From the NCBI RefSeq assembly GCF_035581345.1, contig NZ_CP141608.1:4308501-4372500 (forward strand): a stretch of DNA of 64,000 nucleotides. Reading direction: 5' to 3'. The stretch comes from Pseudomonas sp. JQ170C (lineage in GTDB: Bacteria > Pseudomonadota > Gammaproteobacteria > Pseudomonadales > Pseudomonadaceae). A program made the position numbers and the translations under genes. This document shows, piece by piece, positions 47,204 to 57,847 of the stretch. Numbering within the stretch: position 1 is the first letter of the stretch; every line of letters begins with the position of its first letter. Below the pieces are notes generated by a model that saw only the letters and a list, made by a program, of their open reading frames with translations, was not told the DNA's origin and did no database searches.

Positions 47204-47322
47204 GTTGGCGCGGCGCATCCCCCCAAGTGGCGCGCCGATAAAGGTGCTCAGGGACCGCGTACCTTTGTTTTACTCCTAATGGTCTTAACCCGGATTCACC
47301 CCCCAGAACCCGGGTTTTTTTT
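47204..47322 (+). ncRNA. rgsA: Probable RgsA (P16)-type small RNA
   Basis: In P. aeruginosa the RpoS- and Gac-linked sRNA RgsA lies next to tatD (PA2959). The same gap here holds a 119-nt candidate. A CAATACT -10-like box (47191-47197) resembles the CTATACT of sigma-S promoters. Hairpin 1 is GGCGCG (47207-47212) with CGCGCC (47231-47236), hairpin 2 is AAAGGT/ACCTTT, and a terminator AACCCGG/CCGGGTT is followed by eight T. Size and context match RgsA; the sequence identity cannot be tested here. Confidence 0.62.
47287..47322 (+). terminator. Terminator of the small RNA
   Basis: Stem AACCCGG/CCGGGTT with a C-rich loop containing CCCCCC, ending in eight T. Confidence 0.8.
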
Positions 47323-47353
47323 GCCTGCGTTTTTTGTGTCGACAGGCTTTCCC

Positions 47354-48136
47354 CTAGCGGACCCGTGCCAGCGGGAACAAACGCTTGAAGTTGGCCGTGG
47401 TCTGCTCGGCCAGTTGCTCATAGCTTTCGCCACGCAGCATCGCGACGAATTCCGCCACTTCACGCACGTACTGCGGCAAGTTCGCCTTGCCACGATAAGG
47501 GATAGGTGCCAGGTACGGGGAGTCGGTTTCTACCAGCAGGCGATCGGCCGGGACTTGTCGGGCGACATCACGCAGGGCATCGGCGTTGCGGAAAGTAACG
47601 ATGCCTGACAACGAAATGTAATAGCCCAGGTCCAGCGCCGCCCTGGCCATGTCCCAGTCCTCGGTGAAGCAATGCAGCACACCCGCCTGACTCAAGTCGG
47701 CCTCGCGCAACAACGCCAGGGTATCGGCCCGGGCTGCGCGGGTATGGATGATGACCGGCTTGCCGGTGGTTTTTGCCGCCTGCAAGTGAAGACGGAAAGA
47801 ATCCTGCTGCACCTCGGCCGCTTCGGGCTCGTAGTGATAGTCCAGGCCAGTTTCACCGATGGCTACCACATGCGGGTGCTCAAGCTCCTTGAGCAGCCAA
47901 TCCAGCGGCGGAGCACCGTCGGGGGTCAGGTCCAGCGGGTGAATCCCCACCGAACAGTCGACATCGCTGTAGCGCTCGCTCAGGTCCTTGACCGCCTTGG
48001 CGTTGTCGGCACTGACGCCGATACACAGGAAGTGACCGACACCCCGGGCCCGGGCCGCCTCAAGGGCGGCATCCAGGGAGCCCTGGTGCGCGGAGAGGTC
48101 GAGACGATCAAGGTGACAATGGGAATCTACAAGCAT
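47354..48136 (-). CDS. tatD: TatD-family metal-dependent deoxyribonuclease
   Basis: 260 aa TIM-barrel hydrolase (YcfH/TatD). Metal ligands are VDSHCHLDRLD at the N-terminus, GETGLDYHYEPE and VIIHTRAA, with LLVETDSPYLAP near the C-terminus. It follows holB by 45 bases; pilZ, which lies between holB and tatD in P. aeruginosa, is not present. Confidence 0.94.
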   Translation of the reverse strand: MLVDSHCHLDRLDLSAHQGSLDAALEAARARGVGHFLCIGVSADNAKAVKDLSERYSDVDCSVGIHPLDLTPDGAPPLDWLLKELEHPHVVAIGETGLDYHYEPEAAEVQQDSFRLHLQAAKTTGKPVIIHTRAARADTLALLREADLSQAGVLHCFTEDWDMARAALDLGYYISLSGIVTFRNADALRDVARQVPADRLLVETDSPYLAPIPYRGKANLPQYVREVAEFVAMLRGESYEQLAEQTTANFKRLFPLARVR

Positions 48137-48181
48137 GGCTTCACGACAACACTGAAAAATGAATGAATTTGAACGCCTGGC

Positions 48182-49802
<1,621 letters not shown>

Positions 49803-49812
49803 TTACAGTTGA

Positions 49813-50958
49813 TCATTGCGGGGTGGGTTCGCTGGCCGGCGCTTCCGGTTCAGGGAGCGCTTGCTCTGCCTCGCCAGGCGCTTCCTCGACGGGAGCTTCC
49901 AGGGCAGGAGCGTCGACCGGAACCACGGGGGCCGGGCTTGAACGATAATCGGCACGTCGCTTGATTTGATACTCGCGAACAGCCGAGTTATGCGCATCCA
50001 GGTCATCGGAGAAGACATGGCTGCCATCGCCACGCGCCACGAAGTACAGGCTGGTACCCGCCGTCGGGTTCAGCGCGGCATGAATAGCTTCACGCCCCAC
50101 CATGGCGATCGGTGTCGGCGGCAGCCCGGCATTGGTGTAGGTATTGTAGGGCGTCGGTTCACGCAGGTCGGCGCGGGTGATCTTGCCGTTATAGCGCTCA
50201 CCCATGCCGTAGATGACCGTCGGATCGGTCTGCAGGAGCATGCCGATACGCATGCGCCGCACGAACACGCCGGCGATCTCGCCACGCTCCTGGGGCACCC
50301 CCGTCTCCTTCTCCACCAGCGAGGCCATGATCAGCGCCTGGTAGGGATCACGATACGGCAGGTCGGCGGGACGCGCCGCCCACTCCTTGGCCAGGACTTC
50401 GTCGAGTCGGGCGTAAGCCTGCTGGAGAAACTCCACATCGGTCATGCCGCGAACAAAGCGATAGGTGTCCGGGAAGAAGCGCCCTTCTGGAAACACACCG
50501 GGATGGCCAAGTTTGTCCATTACTTCGGCATCACTGAGGCCGTCGATGGTCTGTTTGATCTTTTCATGCTTGGCCAGCGCCGAGCGCACCTGGCGGAAGT
50601 TCCAGCCCTCGACCAGGGTCAGGCTGTACTGCACCACATCCCCCCGACGCCAGACCTCGAACAGGTCGCGCACGGTCATGCCCGGCGTCATGCGGTATTC
50701 GCCCGTATGCAAAGGCACGCCGGTCATGTTGAAGCGCCAGTACAGGCGCAACCAGAACGCATCGTCCAGCAGGCCGTCTTTCTCCATGCGGTAGAACATG
50801 CGATTGGGGTTGGTGCCGGTCGGCACGTCGAGCAATTGCTCCTGGCTTACATGCAGGGTCTGCTCAAGCGCCGAGTGCACTTTCCAGGCCGAAAACCCCA
50901 GCATCAGGCCTGCCAGGATCAATCCGGTCTCCAGCAGCACCAAGAATTTACGTCTCAC
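49813..50958 (-). CDS. mltG: Endolytic murein transglycosylase
   Basis: 381 aa YceG-family enzyme that cuts nascent peptidoglycan strands. One N-terminal membrane segment (about 6-24, VLLETGLILAGLMLGFSAW), a LysM-like region and the catalytic Glu in MASLVEKETGVPQERGEIAGVFVRR (about residue 220). The C-terminal 55 residues are a Pro/Glu-rich tail, longer than in E. coli. It follows pabC by 3 bases. Confidence 0.95.
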   Translation of the reverse strand: MRRKFLVLLETGLILAGLMLGFSAWKVHSALEQTLHVSQEQLLDVPTGTNPNRMFYRMEKDGLLDDAFWLRLYWRFNMTGVPLHTGEYRMTPGMTVRDLFEVWRRGDVVQYSLTLVEGWNFRQVRSALAKHEKIKQTIDGLSDAEVMDKLGHPGVFPEGRFFPDTYRFVRGMTDVEFLQQAYARLDEVLAKEWAARPADLPYRDPYQALIMASLVEKETGVPQERGEIAGVFVRRMRIGMLLQTDPTVIYGMGERYNGKITRADLREPTPYNTYTNAGLPPTPIAMVGREAIHAALNPTAGTSLYFVARGDGSHVFSDDLDAHNSAVREYQIKRRADYRSSPAPVVPVDAPALEAPVEEAPGEAEQALPEPEAPASEPTPQ

Positions 50959-50961
50959 AAA

Positions 50962-51777
50962 TCAGGTATCCAGTAACGTACGGGCAATGGCCTGCAGTTT
51001 ACGGGTGAGTGGTCCCGGCGACCAGTTCAGCGACGCAAATGCGCGCACGGGCCAAATGCCATAAACGCTGTTGCAGACGAAGACTTCATCGGCCTGCTCC
51101 AGGTCCTGCAGGGACAGATCGGCAACCCTCACCGCAATCCCAGCTGCACCAGCCTGGGCGATCAGTGCTGCCCGCATGACACCAGCGACACCGCAACGGC
51201 TCAGGTCAGCTGTCAGTAACTGGCCGTTACTGACCAGGAACAGATTGCTGAACACCCCTTCGATAACCCTGCCCGAGGTGTCGCGCATCAATCCCTCGGC
51301 GTAGTCGGTGTCCTGCCATTCGGAACGCGCCAGGACCTGCTCGAGCCGATTGAGATGTTTGAGCCCTGCCAGCAAGGGTTGTTCCGCAAGACGCGTGGCA
51401 CAGGGGAACAAAAGAATGCCTTGTTCGGCATTGCGGGCAGGATAAGCGGGCAAGGGATTGCCCTGAAGGATACGTCGTGGCATGGCGCCCGCAGCAGGCG
51501 CATAGCCGCGCTGGCTGTCGCCACGCACCAGCATCAGCTTGAGAACGCCGTCACCCAACATACTGGCGTAACGGCATAGCTCATCGCGGATCAGGCCGTG
51601 ATCGGCACTGATCGCCAGGCGCTGGCAACCAAGCGCCAGGCGCTCGAGATGGTACTCGAGCAACGATGGCCGACCGGCCCGCACGGCGATGGTCTCGAAC
51701 AGACCATCGCCGTAGGCCAGCCCGCGGCTTTGCAGATTGACTGCATCAGCCGGCAGGCCATCGAGCCAACTGTGCAT
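50962..51777 (-). CDS. pabC: Aminodeoxychorismate lyase
   Basis: 271 aa fold-type IV PLP enzyme that makes p-aminobenzoate for folate. Family motifs are GLAYGDGLFETIAVRAGRP, ITLMLVRGDSQ-like LKLMLVRGDSQRGY, and EGVFSNLFLVSNGQLLTADLSRCGVAGVMR. It overlaps the fabF stop by one base (TGATG). Confidence 0.94.
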   Translation of the reverse strand: MHSWLDGLPADAVNLQSRGLAYGDGLFETIAVRAGRPSLLEYHLERLALGCQRLAISADHGLIRDELCRYASMLGDGVLKLMLVRGDSQRGYAPAAGAMPRRILQGNPLPAYPARNAEQGILLFPCATRLAEQPLLAGLKHLNRLEQVLARSEWQDTDYAEGLMRDTSGRVIEGVFSNLFLVSNGQLLTADLSRCGVAGVMRAALIAQAGAAGIAVRVADLSLQDLEQADEVFVCNSVYGIWPVRAFASLNWSPGPLTRKLQAIARTLLDT

Positions 51778-53021
51778 CAGCCGGCGAACCGGCGGAACAC
51801 CAGCGAGCCGTTGGTACCGCCAAACCCGAAGGAGTTGGACAGCACGACGTCGATCGACATGTTGCGCGCCTCATGCGGCACGAAATCCAGGTCGCAACCG
51901 GCGTCCGGTTCGTCGAGGTTGATGGTCGGCGGTGCTACCTGGCTGTTGATCGACAGCACGCTGAAGATCGCCTCTACCGCACCGGCGGCGCCGAGCAGGT
52001 GGCCGGTCATCGACTTTGTCGAGCTGACCGTCAGCTTGTAGGCATGCTCACCAAACACCGACTTGATCGCCGACGCTTCGGCCAGGTCGCCTGCCGGCGT
52101 CGAGGTACCGTGGGCGTTGATGTAGCTCACCTGGTCAGCATTGAGGCCGGCGTCGCGCAAGGCGTTGACCATGCAACGCGCGGCGCCACTGCCGTCTTCT
52201 GGCGGGGAGGTCATGTGGTAGGCGTCGCCGCTCATGCCAAAGCCGACCAGCTCGGCATAGATGGTCGCGCCACGGGCCTTGGCGTGTTCGAGCTCTTCAA
52301 GCACCAGGGCACCGGCACCGTCGGAGAGGACGAAGCCGTCACGGCCTTTATCCCACGGGCGGCTGGCCCGGGTTGGGTCGTCATTGCGGGTCGACAGCGC
52401 GCGCGAGGCACCGAAGCCACCCATGCCCAAGCCGCAGGCCGCCATTTCTGCACCGCCAGCGATCATCACATCGGCTTCGCCGAAGGCGATGTTGCGCGCA
52501 GCCATGCCGATACAGTGAGTACCGGTGGTGCAAGCAGTGGCAATGGCGTAGTTAGGTCCCTGTACACCCAGGTGGATCGACAGGAAACCGGAAATCATGT
52601 TGATGATCGAACCTGGCACGAAGAACGGCGAAATGCGTCGCGGGCCCTGATCATGCAGCGTCCGACTGGTTTCTTCGATATTGGTCAGACCACCGATACC
52701 CGAGCCCATGGCGACGCCGATGCGCTCGCGGTTGGCATCGGTCACTTCCAGGCCGGCGTTACGCACTGCCTGAAAACCGGCTGCCAGGCCGTACTGAATG
52801 AACAGATCGAGCTTGCGGGCTTCCTTGACCGACAGGTACTGCTCAACCTCGAAGCCCTTTACCGAGCCGCCAAAACGGGTGGAGTAGGCAGACAGGTCCG
52901 TATGTTCAATCAGACCTATGCCACTGCGGCCAGCCAGAATGCCCTGCCAACTGCTCGGCACATCCGTACCCAGTGGCGACAGCATACCCATACCGGTGAC
53001 CACGACGCGTCTACGCGACAC
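51777..53021 (-). CDS. fabF: Beta-ketoacyl-ACP synthase II
   Basis: 414 aa condensing enzyme. The Cys-His-His triad is in [24 protein letters not shown] and [13 protein letters not shown]. The start is a GTG at 53019-53021, giving [16 protein letters not shown], with AAGGAG 6-7 bases upstream; the frame opens six codons earlier without that spacing. A terminator-like hairpin separates it from acpP. Confidence 0.95.
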   Translation of the reverse strand: MSRRRVVVTGMGMLSPLGTDVPSSWQGILAGRSGIGLIEHTDLSAYSTRFGGSVKGFEVEQYLSVKEARKLDLFIQYGLAAGFQAVRNAGLEVTDANRERIGVAMGSGIGGLTNIEETSRTLHDQGPRRISPFFVPGSIINMISGFLSIHLGVQGPNYAIATACTTGTHCIGMAARNIAFGEADVMIAGGAEMAACGLGMGGFGASRALSTRNDDPTRASRPWDKGRDGFVLSDGAGALVLEELEHAKARGATIYAELVGFGMSGDAYHMTSPPEDGSGAARCMVNALRDAGLNADQVSYINAHGTSTPAGDLAEASAIKSVFGEHAYKLTVSSTKSMTGHLLGAAGAVEAIFSVLSINSQVAPPTINLDEPDAGCDLDFVPHEARNMSIDVVLSNSFGFGGTNGSLVFRRFAG

Positions 53022-53061
53022 AGCACTCTCCTTATTCACATTGACTACATGTCTTGTAAAG

Positions 53062-53097
53062 AAAAAACCGCACGCCGGCGAAGGCAGTGCGGTTTTT
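53062..53097 (-). terminator. Terminator/attenuator between acpP and fabF
   Basis: Stem AAACCGCAC/GTGCGGTTT followed on the minus strand by six T. It should let acpP be expressed at a higher level than fabF. Confidence 0.75.
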
Positions 53098-53126
53098 CCA
53101 TGACAAGAAGCGACGACTACAACGTC

Positions 53127-53363
53127 TTAGCCCTGGTGGCTGTTGACGTAGTCGATAGCAGCTTGAACAGTAGTGATCTTCTCAGCTTCTTCGTCAGGGA
53201 TTTCGGTCTCGAATTCCTCTTCCAGAGCCATCACCAGCTCAACGGTGTCAAGGGAATCGGCACCCAGATCTTCGACGAAGGAAGCAGTGTTCACTACTTC
53301 TTCTTCTTTAACGCCCAGTTGCTCGGCGACGATTTTCTTGACGCGTTCTTCGATGGTGCTCAT
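53127..53363 (-). CDS. acpP: Acyl carrier protein
   Basis: 78 aa, strongly acidic. Ser of the phosphopantetheine site is in [18 protein letters not shown]. The 195-base gap upstream to fabG is long for this cluster and may hold an additional acpP promoter (for example TATACA near the leader). Confidence 0.98.
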   Translation of the reverse strand: MSTIEERVKKIVAEQLGVKEEEVVNTASFVEDLGADSLDTVELVMALEEEFETEIPDEEAEKITTVQAAIDYVNSHQG

Positions 53364-53558
53364 ACCTTGTTTTCACTCCTAATGGACATATGTCAGGCAG
53401 CTGGCCGGTGTGTAAGTGTATAGAAAGACGTCTGCTTTTCAAGCGCAACACGCCTCGCCAGACCACACCTGCCAACCGACTAGAATCTGGTTGCAGCTTT
53501 ATAACGGATTTTAGACAGCTCGTATGACATTTTTTTGAAGCAATCCGTCACATTAGAT

Positions 53559-54299
53559 TTACATATACATGCCGCCGTTGACCGGAATAGTAGCGCCAGT
53601 CACATAACCCGCACCCTCGGAAGCCAGGAAAGCCACCACATTGGCGATCTCCTGAGCCTGGCCCAGACGCCCCAGAGGGATCTGGGTCTGCAGCGCTTCG
53701 CGTTGAGCTTCCGGAAGTTCACGGGTCATGTCGGTATCGATGAAGCCCGGGGTCACCGAGTTGACGGTGATGGCACGGGAGCCGACTTCACGGGCCAGGG
53801 CGCGGCTGAAACCTTCCAGACCGGCCTTGGCAGCTGCGTAGTTGACCTGGCCGACGTTACCCATCGCACCCACCACCGAACCGATGCTGATGATACGACC
53901 CCAGCGCGCCTTGGTCATGCCGCGCAACACGCCCTTGGACAGACGGTAGAGGCTGTTCAGGTTGGTGTCGATGACGTCGAACCACTCGTCGTCCTTCATG
54001 CGCAGCATGAGGTTGTCACGAGTGATACCGGCGTTGTTGACCAGGATGGTCGGCGCACCGAACTGCTCCTGGATTGCGGCGAGCGTGGCAGTGACGGATT
54101 CGTCGCTGGTCACGTTCAGTTCCATGCCGGTGCCGGTGATGCCGTGCTCCTTGAGAGTGGCGGCAATACGCTCGGCACCCGAAGCGGAGGTCGCGGTACC
54201 GATCACGGTCGCGCCCAGACGGCCCAATTCCAGGGCGATAGCCTGGCCAATACCACGGCTGGCGCCGGTTACCAGTGCAACTTTACCTTGCAGGCTCAT
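53559..54299 (-). CDS. fabG: 3-oxoacyl-ACP reductase
   Basis: 246 aa SDR enzyme of fatty-acid elongation. TGASRGIGQAIALELG, NNAGITRDNLMLRM, ISIGSVVGAMGN and YAAAKAGLEGFSRALARE are all intact. ATG 54297-54299 (MSLQGKVALVTG) preceded by AGGAG is chosen over an upstream frame to 54332. Confidence 0.97.
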   Translation of the reverse strand: MSLQGKVALVTGASRGIGQAIALELGRLGATVIGTATSASGAERIAATLKEHGITGTGMELNVTSDESVTATLAAIQEQFGAPTILVNNAGITRDNLMLRMKDDEWFDVIDTNLNSLYRLSKGVLRGMTKARWGRIISIGSVVGAMGNVGQVNYAAAKAGLEGFSRALAREVGSRAITVNSVTPGFIDTDMTRELPEAQREALQTQIPLGRLGQAQEIANVVAFLASEGAGYVTGATIPVNGGMYM

Positions 54300-54315
54300 G
54301 CAAGCTTCTCCTAAT

Positions 54316-55254
54316 TCAGGCCAGCGCCGCACGGGTGGCGGCGAAAGCGTCCGGGGTATTGAGGTTAAAGGTGTTCACGCCGTCAGCGCAGCGCTTGTTC
54401 AAGCCAGCCAGGACCTTGCCCGGGCCACATTCGACCAGTTGCACCGCGCCATTGGCGGCCAGGGTCTGTACGCACTCGACCCAACGGACCGGCTTGAACA
54501 GCTGCTCGAGCAGGTCACGCTTGAGGGTATCCAGATCGGCCGCCACGGCAGCGCTGACATTCTGTACCAGCGGGATCTGCGGAGCCTTCCATTCGATAGC
54601 ATTGACCGACTCGGCGAAGCGCTCGGCAGCAGGACGCATCAGCTCGCAGTGCGATGGCACGCTCACCGGCAGCGGCAGCGCACGCTTGGCGCCCTTGGCC
54701 TTGCAGGCTTCCATGGCGCGCTCGACTGCCGCCTTGGCGCCAGCAATCACCACCTGGCCAGGCGAGTTGAAGTTCACCGCACTGACAACTTCACCCTGGG
54801 CAGCTTCGGCACAGACGGCCACAACATCGGCGTCATCAAGGCCAAGAATGGCAGCCATGGCGCCCTGCCCAGCCGGAACGGCTTCCTGCATGAGCTGACC
54901 GCGGCGCTCCACCAACCTGACCGCGTCGGCCAGGCTCAGGCTGCCGGCAGCGACCAGCGCACTGTACTCACCCAGGCTATGACCAGACACGAATGCAGGA
55001 CGCGCACCACCTTCCGCCAGCCACAGGCGCCACAGGGCGATCGAGGCAGTCAGGATGGCTGGCTGGGTTTTGTCGGTTTGATTGAGTTGCTCTTCCGGGC
55101 CGTTCTGGGTCAGCGCCCAGAGGTCATAACCCAGAGCCTCGGAGGCCTCGCGGAAGGTATCAATAACCAACGGATACTGAGCGCCCAGCTCGGCAAGCAT
55201 GCCGAGGGACTGCGAACCTTGACCGGGAAAGACGAATGCGAGGGATGCAGACAT
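54316..55254 (-). CDS. fabD: Malonyl-CoA:ACP transacylase
   Basis: 312 aa. FVFPGQGSQSLGML near the N-terminus, the catalytic Ser in SGHSLGEYSALVAAG (about residue 92) and His in VPSHCELM. ATG 55252-55254 (MSASLAFVFPGQGSQ) is the family start. Confidence 0.97.
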   Translation of the reverse strand: MSASLAFVFPGQGSQSLGMLAELGAQYPLVIDTFREASEALGYDLWALTQNGPEEQLNQTDKTQPAILTASIALWRLWLAEGGARPAFVSGHSLGEYSALVAAGSLSLADAVRLVERRGQLMQEAVPAGQGAMAAILGLDDADVVAVCAEAAQGEVVSAVNFNSPGQVVIAGAKAAVERAMEACKAKGAKRALPLPVSVPSHCELMRPAAERFAESVNAIEWKAPQIPLVQNVSAAVAADLDTLKRDLLEQLFKPVRWVECVQTLAANGAVQLVECGPGKVLAGLNKRCADGVNTFNLNTPDAFAATRAALA

Positions 55255-55383
55255 TGAACAAGCCCCTAATGATCTTGTCGTCGGAAATGAAGCGCCCAGC
55301 GCGCGGCTGAGCACAAGAAACTGAAAACTTGGATGTTAACGCGGACCAAGCGGTCACATTTAACCACTTCCTGATGGATATGC

Positions 55384-56394
55384 CTAAAGCAACAGATCTT
55401 CCAGGCGCCCGTGCAGACGCTGGGGCAGGTTCTCCTGAATTTCGATCAGGGCCCGCTGAATGGCGCTCTGGAAGCCCTGCACGCCCGCAGAGCCGTGACT
55501 CTTGATGACGATACCCTGAAGGCCGAGAAAACTTGCGCCGTTATGACGCGCAGGAGCGAGATCTGCCTGCAAGCGCTTGAGCAGCGGCATGGCCACGGCA
55601 CCCGCCAAACGCGCGCCCAGCCCGCCCCTGAACAGAGCCTCGATGCGCGAACCGATCATGGTCGCAAGACCCTCGCTGGACTTGAGCAGAATGTTGCCAA
55701 CGAAACCGTCGCACACCACCACATCCGCCTCGCCACGGTACAGGCCATCGCCTTCGACGAAGCCAATGTAGTTAAGGCCGCGAGCGTTCTGCAGCAGGCT
55801 GGCCGCAAGCTTGACCTGCTGATTCCCCTTGATGTCCTCGGTACCGACGTTGAGCAGCGCCACACGGGGCCGGGAAACCCCCAGGGCCTGGGCCGCAACG
55901 GAGCCCATGACCGCAAACTGAAAGAGGTTTTCGGCACTGCAGTCGACATTGGCCCCCAGGTCAAGCAACTGGCAGTAGCCGGCCTGAGTCGGAATGGCCG
56001 CGACCATCGCCGGTCGATCGATGCCAGGCAGTGTCTTGAGTACATAGCGCGACAGCGCCATGAGCGCTCCCGTATTGCCCGCGCTCACACACGCCTGAAC
56101 CTTGCCATCACGCAATAATTCAAGGGCCACGCGCATCGAGGAATCGGGCTTGCCGCGCAACGCCTGGGAGGGCCGCTCGTCCATACCGATCACTTCGCTG
56201 GCGGCGACAATCTGCAGGCGCGCGCGATCCGCAGCCGATTGGCCAGCGATCAGGTCTTCAAGGAGGGAGGGTTGACCGACGAGGGTCAGGTGCAGCGAGG
56301 GGGTAGCTGACAGGCAAGCAATACTCGCCTGAACAATGCTGCGGGGACCGAAGTCCCCGCCCATTGCGTCAATCGCGATGATCTGAGCGGACAA
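55384..56394 (-). CDS. plsX: Phosphate acyltransferase
   Basis: 336 aa; makes acyl-phosphate from acyl-ACP for phospholipid synthesis. [17 protein letters not shown] and [19 protein letters not shown], with [19 protein letters not shown], match PlsX. It follows rpmF by 3 bases and precedes fabD by about 130 bases. Confidence 0.96.
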   Translation of the reverse strand: MSAQIIAIDAMGGDFGPRSIVQASIACLSATPSLHLTLVGQPSLLEDLIAGQSAADRARLQIVAASEVIGMDERPSQALRGKPDSSMRVALELLRDGKVQACVSAGNTGALMALSRYVLKTLPGIDRPAMVAAIPTQAGYCQLLDLGANVDCSAENLFQFAVMGSVAAQALGVSRPRVALLNVGTEDIKGNQQVKLAASLLQNARGLNYIGFVEGDGLYRGEADVVVCDGFVGNILLKSSEGLATMIGSRIEALFRGGLGARLAGAVAMPLLKRLQADLAPARHNGASFLGLQGIVIKSHGSAGVQGFQSAIQRALIEIQENLPQRLHGRLEDLLL

Positions 56395-56397
56395 GGA

Positions 56398-56580
56398 TTA
56401 CTCGTCAGCGCCCTTGTCGATCACTTTACGACCACGGTATACGCCTTCTGGCGATACGTGGTGACGCAGGTGCACTTCACCAGTGGTTTTCTCTACGGAC
56501 AGAGCGTTTTCCGAGAGGGCGTCGTGCGAACGGCGCATGTCACGGGCAGAGCGGGATTTTTTGTTCTGCTGAACAGCCAT
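56398..56580 (-). CDS. rpmF: 50S ribosomal protein L32
   Basis: 60 aa. [31 protein letters not shown] is the L32 N-terminus, and the usual CxxC zinc pair is absent ([16 protein letters not shown]), so it is the zinc-independent form. It lies between yceD and plsX. Confidence 0.97.
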
Positions 56581-56593
56581 AATTGATTAACTC

Positions 56594-57121
56594 CTAAACG
56601 TTTGGGTCACGCTTTAACTGCGCCAATACACTGAACGGGTTGGACCGTGTTACCTCGTCCTTGCTCGGTTCGGGCTCATCGGCGCCCGCCGGCTGCTGGC
56701 ATTCTTCCGGATGATGAGCAGGCACGATGGGCAAGGCGAGCAGAAGCTCTTCCTCAACCAAGGCCTGCAGATCCAAAGGATCTTCGCCCAGTTCCAGCAC
56801 GTCATAACCTTTCGGTAACGACTGGGTATTCGCACCCTCCTTCACCACGGCGTAGGTACACTCGCTGTGGATCGGCAGGGTGACCAGCTCAAGACAACGC
56901 TGGCAAACCATTTTGACCTCGACGTCGAGTGAGGTGTGGACAACCACGGCCTTCTGCTCGTCTCGCTCAAAATCGAATTTAGCCTGCACCGTACCGACAT
57001 TATCGGAAAGCGGGTCGCAGAGTCTCTCCAAATCGGCGAGTTGCAGCGTTCCTTCAATAGAAACACCACGATCGGCCAATTTGCGCGGGTCAACGTGAGG
57101 TGGAATCGGGTCATTCAACAT
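56594..57121 (-). CDS. yceD: YceD/DUF177 family protein
   Basis: 175 aa. The conserved CxxC sits in VKMVCQRCLELVTLPIHSECTY (about residue 75), with an acidic C-terminus. The family is coexpressed with rpmF and linked to 23S rRNA/large-subunit assembly in plants and bacteria. It is 13 bases upstream of rpmF. Confidence 0.93.
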   Translation of the reverse strand: MLNDPIPPHVDPRKLADRGVSIEGTLQLADLERLCDPLSDNVGTVQAKFDFERDEQKAVVVHTSLDVEVKMVCQRCLELVTLPIHSECTYAVVKEGANTQSLPKGYDVLELGEDPLDLQALVEEELLLALPIVPAHHPEECQQPAGADEPEPSKDEVTRSNPFSVLAQLKRDPNV

Positions 57122-57216
57122 AGGCGCAGCATTCTAGGGACGACCCCCGCCTCTGTCAAAGGAAATTCGGCTCCGTTCAGCATGTTAGAATCGTTTCACC
57201 TGCCCAGGAGTTCATC

Positions 57217-57792
57217 ATGCTGCCTCTGTTACTGGCTTCCAGCTCACCGTATCGCCGCGAATTACTCGCCCGCCTGCACCTGCCGTTTACCTGGGCAAGC
57301 CCCGACATAGACGAACAACGACACCCAGAAGAGCCAGCCCTGGACCTGGTAAAGCGCCTGGCCCGGGAAAAGGCTCAGGCACTGGCGACAAGCCACCCCG
57401 AGCACCTGATTATTGGCTCCGACCAGGTTGCCGTACTCGGCGAACAGATCCTCGGAAAACCACACACCTTCGAGCGAGCCTGCGAGCAGCTGCTCGCAGC
57501 AAGCGGCAACCACGTCACCTTCCTCACAGGCCTTGCACTGCTCAACAGCCAGACCGGCCACTGCCAGGTCGATTGCGTGCCGTTCACAGTCAACATGCGC
57601 GAACTGGACCTGCCGCGTATCGAACGCTACCTGCGCATCGAGCAACCCTACGATTGCGCCGGCAGCTTCAAGGCCGAGGGCCTGGGCGTCAGCCTGTTCC
57701 AGAGCACCCACGGCGTCGACGCCACCAGCCTGATCGGCCTGCCGCTGATTCGACTGGTAGACATGCTCCTGCAAGAGGGCATGACCTTTTAG
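57217..57792 (+). CDS. maf: Maf-family nucleotide pyrophosphatase (YceF type)
   Basis: 191 aa. LLASSSPYRRELLARLHLPF and GSDQVAVLGEQILGKP are Maf signatures, and GVDATSLIGLPLIRLVDML is the C-terminal motif. YceF-type Maf proteins hydrolyse m7GTP and related nucleotides. It is convergent with sppA and ends at a strong terminator. Confidence 0.93.
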   Translation: MLPLLLASSSPYRRELLARLHLPFTWASPDIDEQRHPEEPALDLVKRLAREKAQALATSHPEHLIIGSDQVAVLGEQILGKPHTFERACEQLLAASGNHVTFLTGLALLNSQTGHCQVDCVPFTVNMRELDLPRIERYLRIEQPYDCAGSFKAEGLGVSLFQSTHGVDATSLIGLPLIRLVDMLLQEGMTF

Positions 57793-57802
57793 CCGCGGCA
57801 CG

Positions 57803-57833
57803 AAAAAGCCGGCCTCAACGGGCCGGCTTTTTT
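57803..57833. terminator. Bidirectional terminator between maf and sppA
   Basis: Stem GCCGGCC/GGGCCGGC flanked by five A and six T, usable from both converging genes. Confidence 0.85.
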
Positions 57834-57847
57834 AAATCGCGGGACAA

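Noticed and set aside
56398..56580. RpmF as a truncated gene because it lacks the zinc cysteines
   Set aside because: The length (60 aa) and other motifs are normal for zinc-independent L32.
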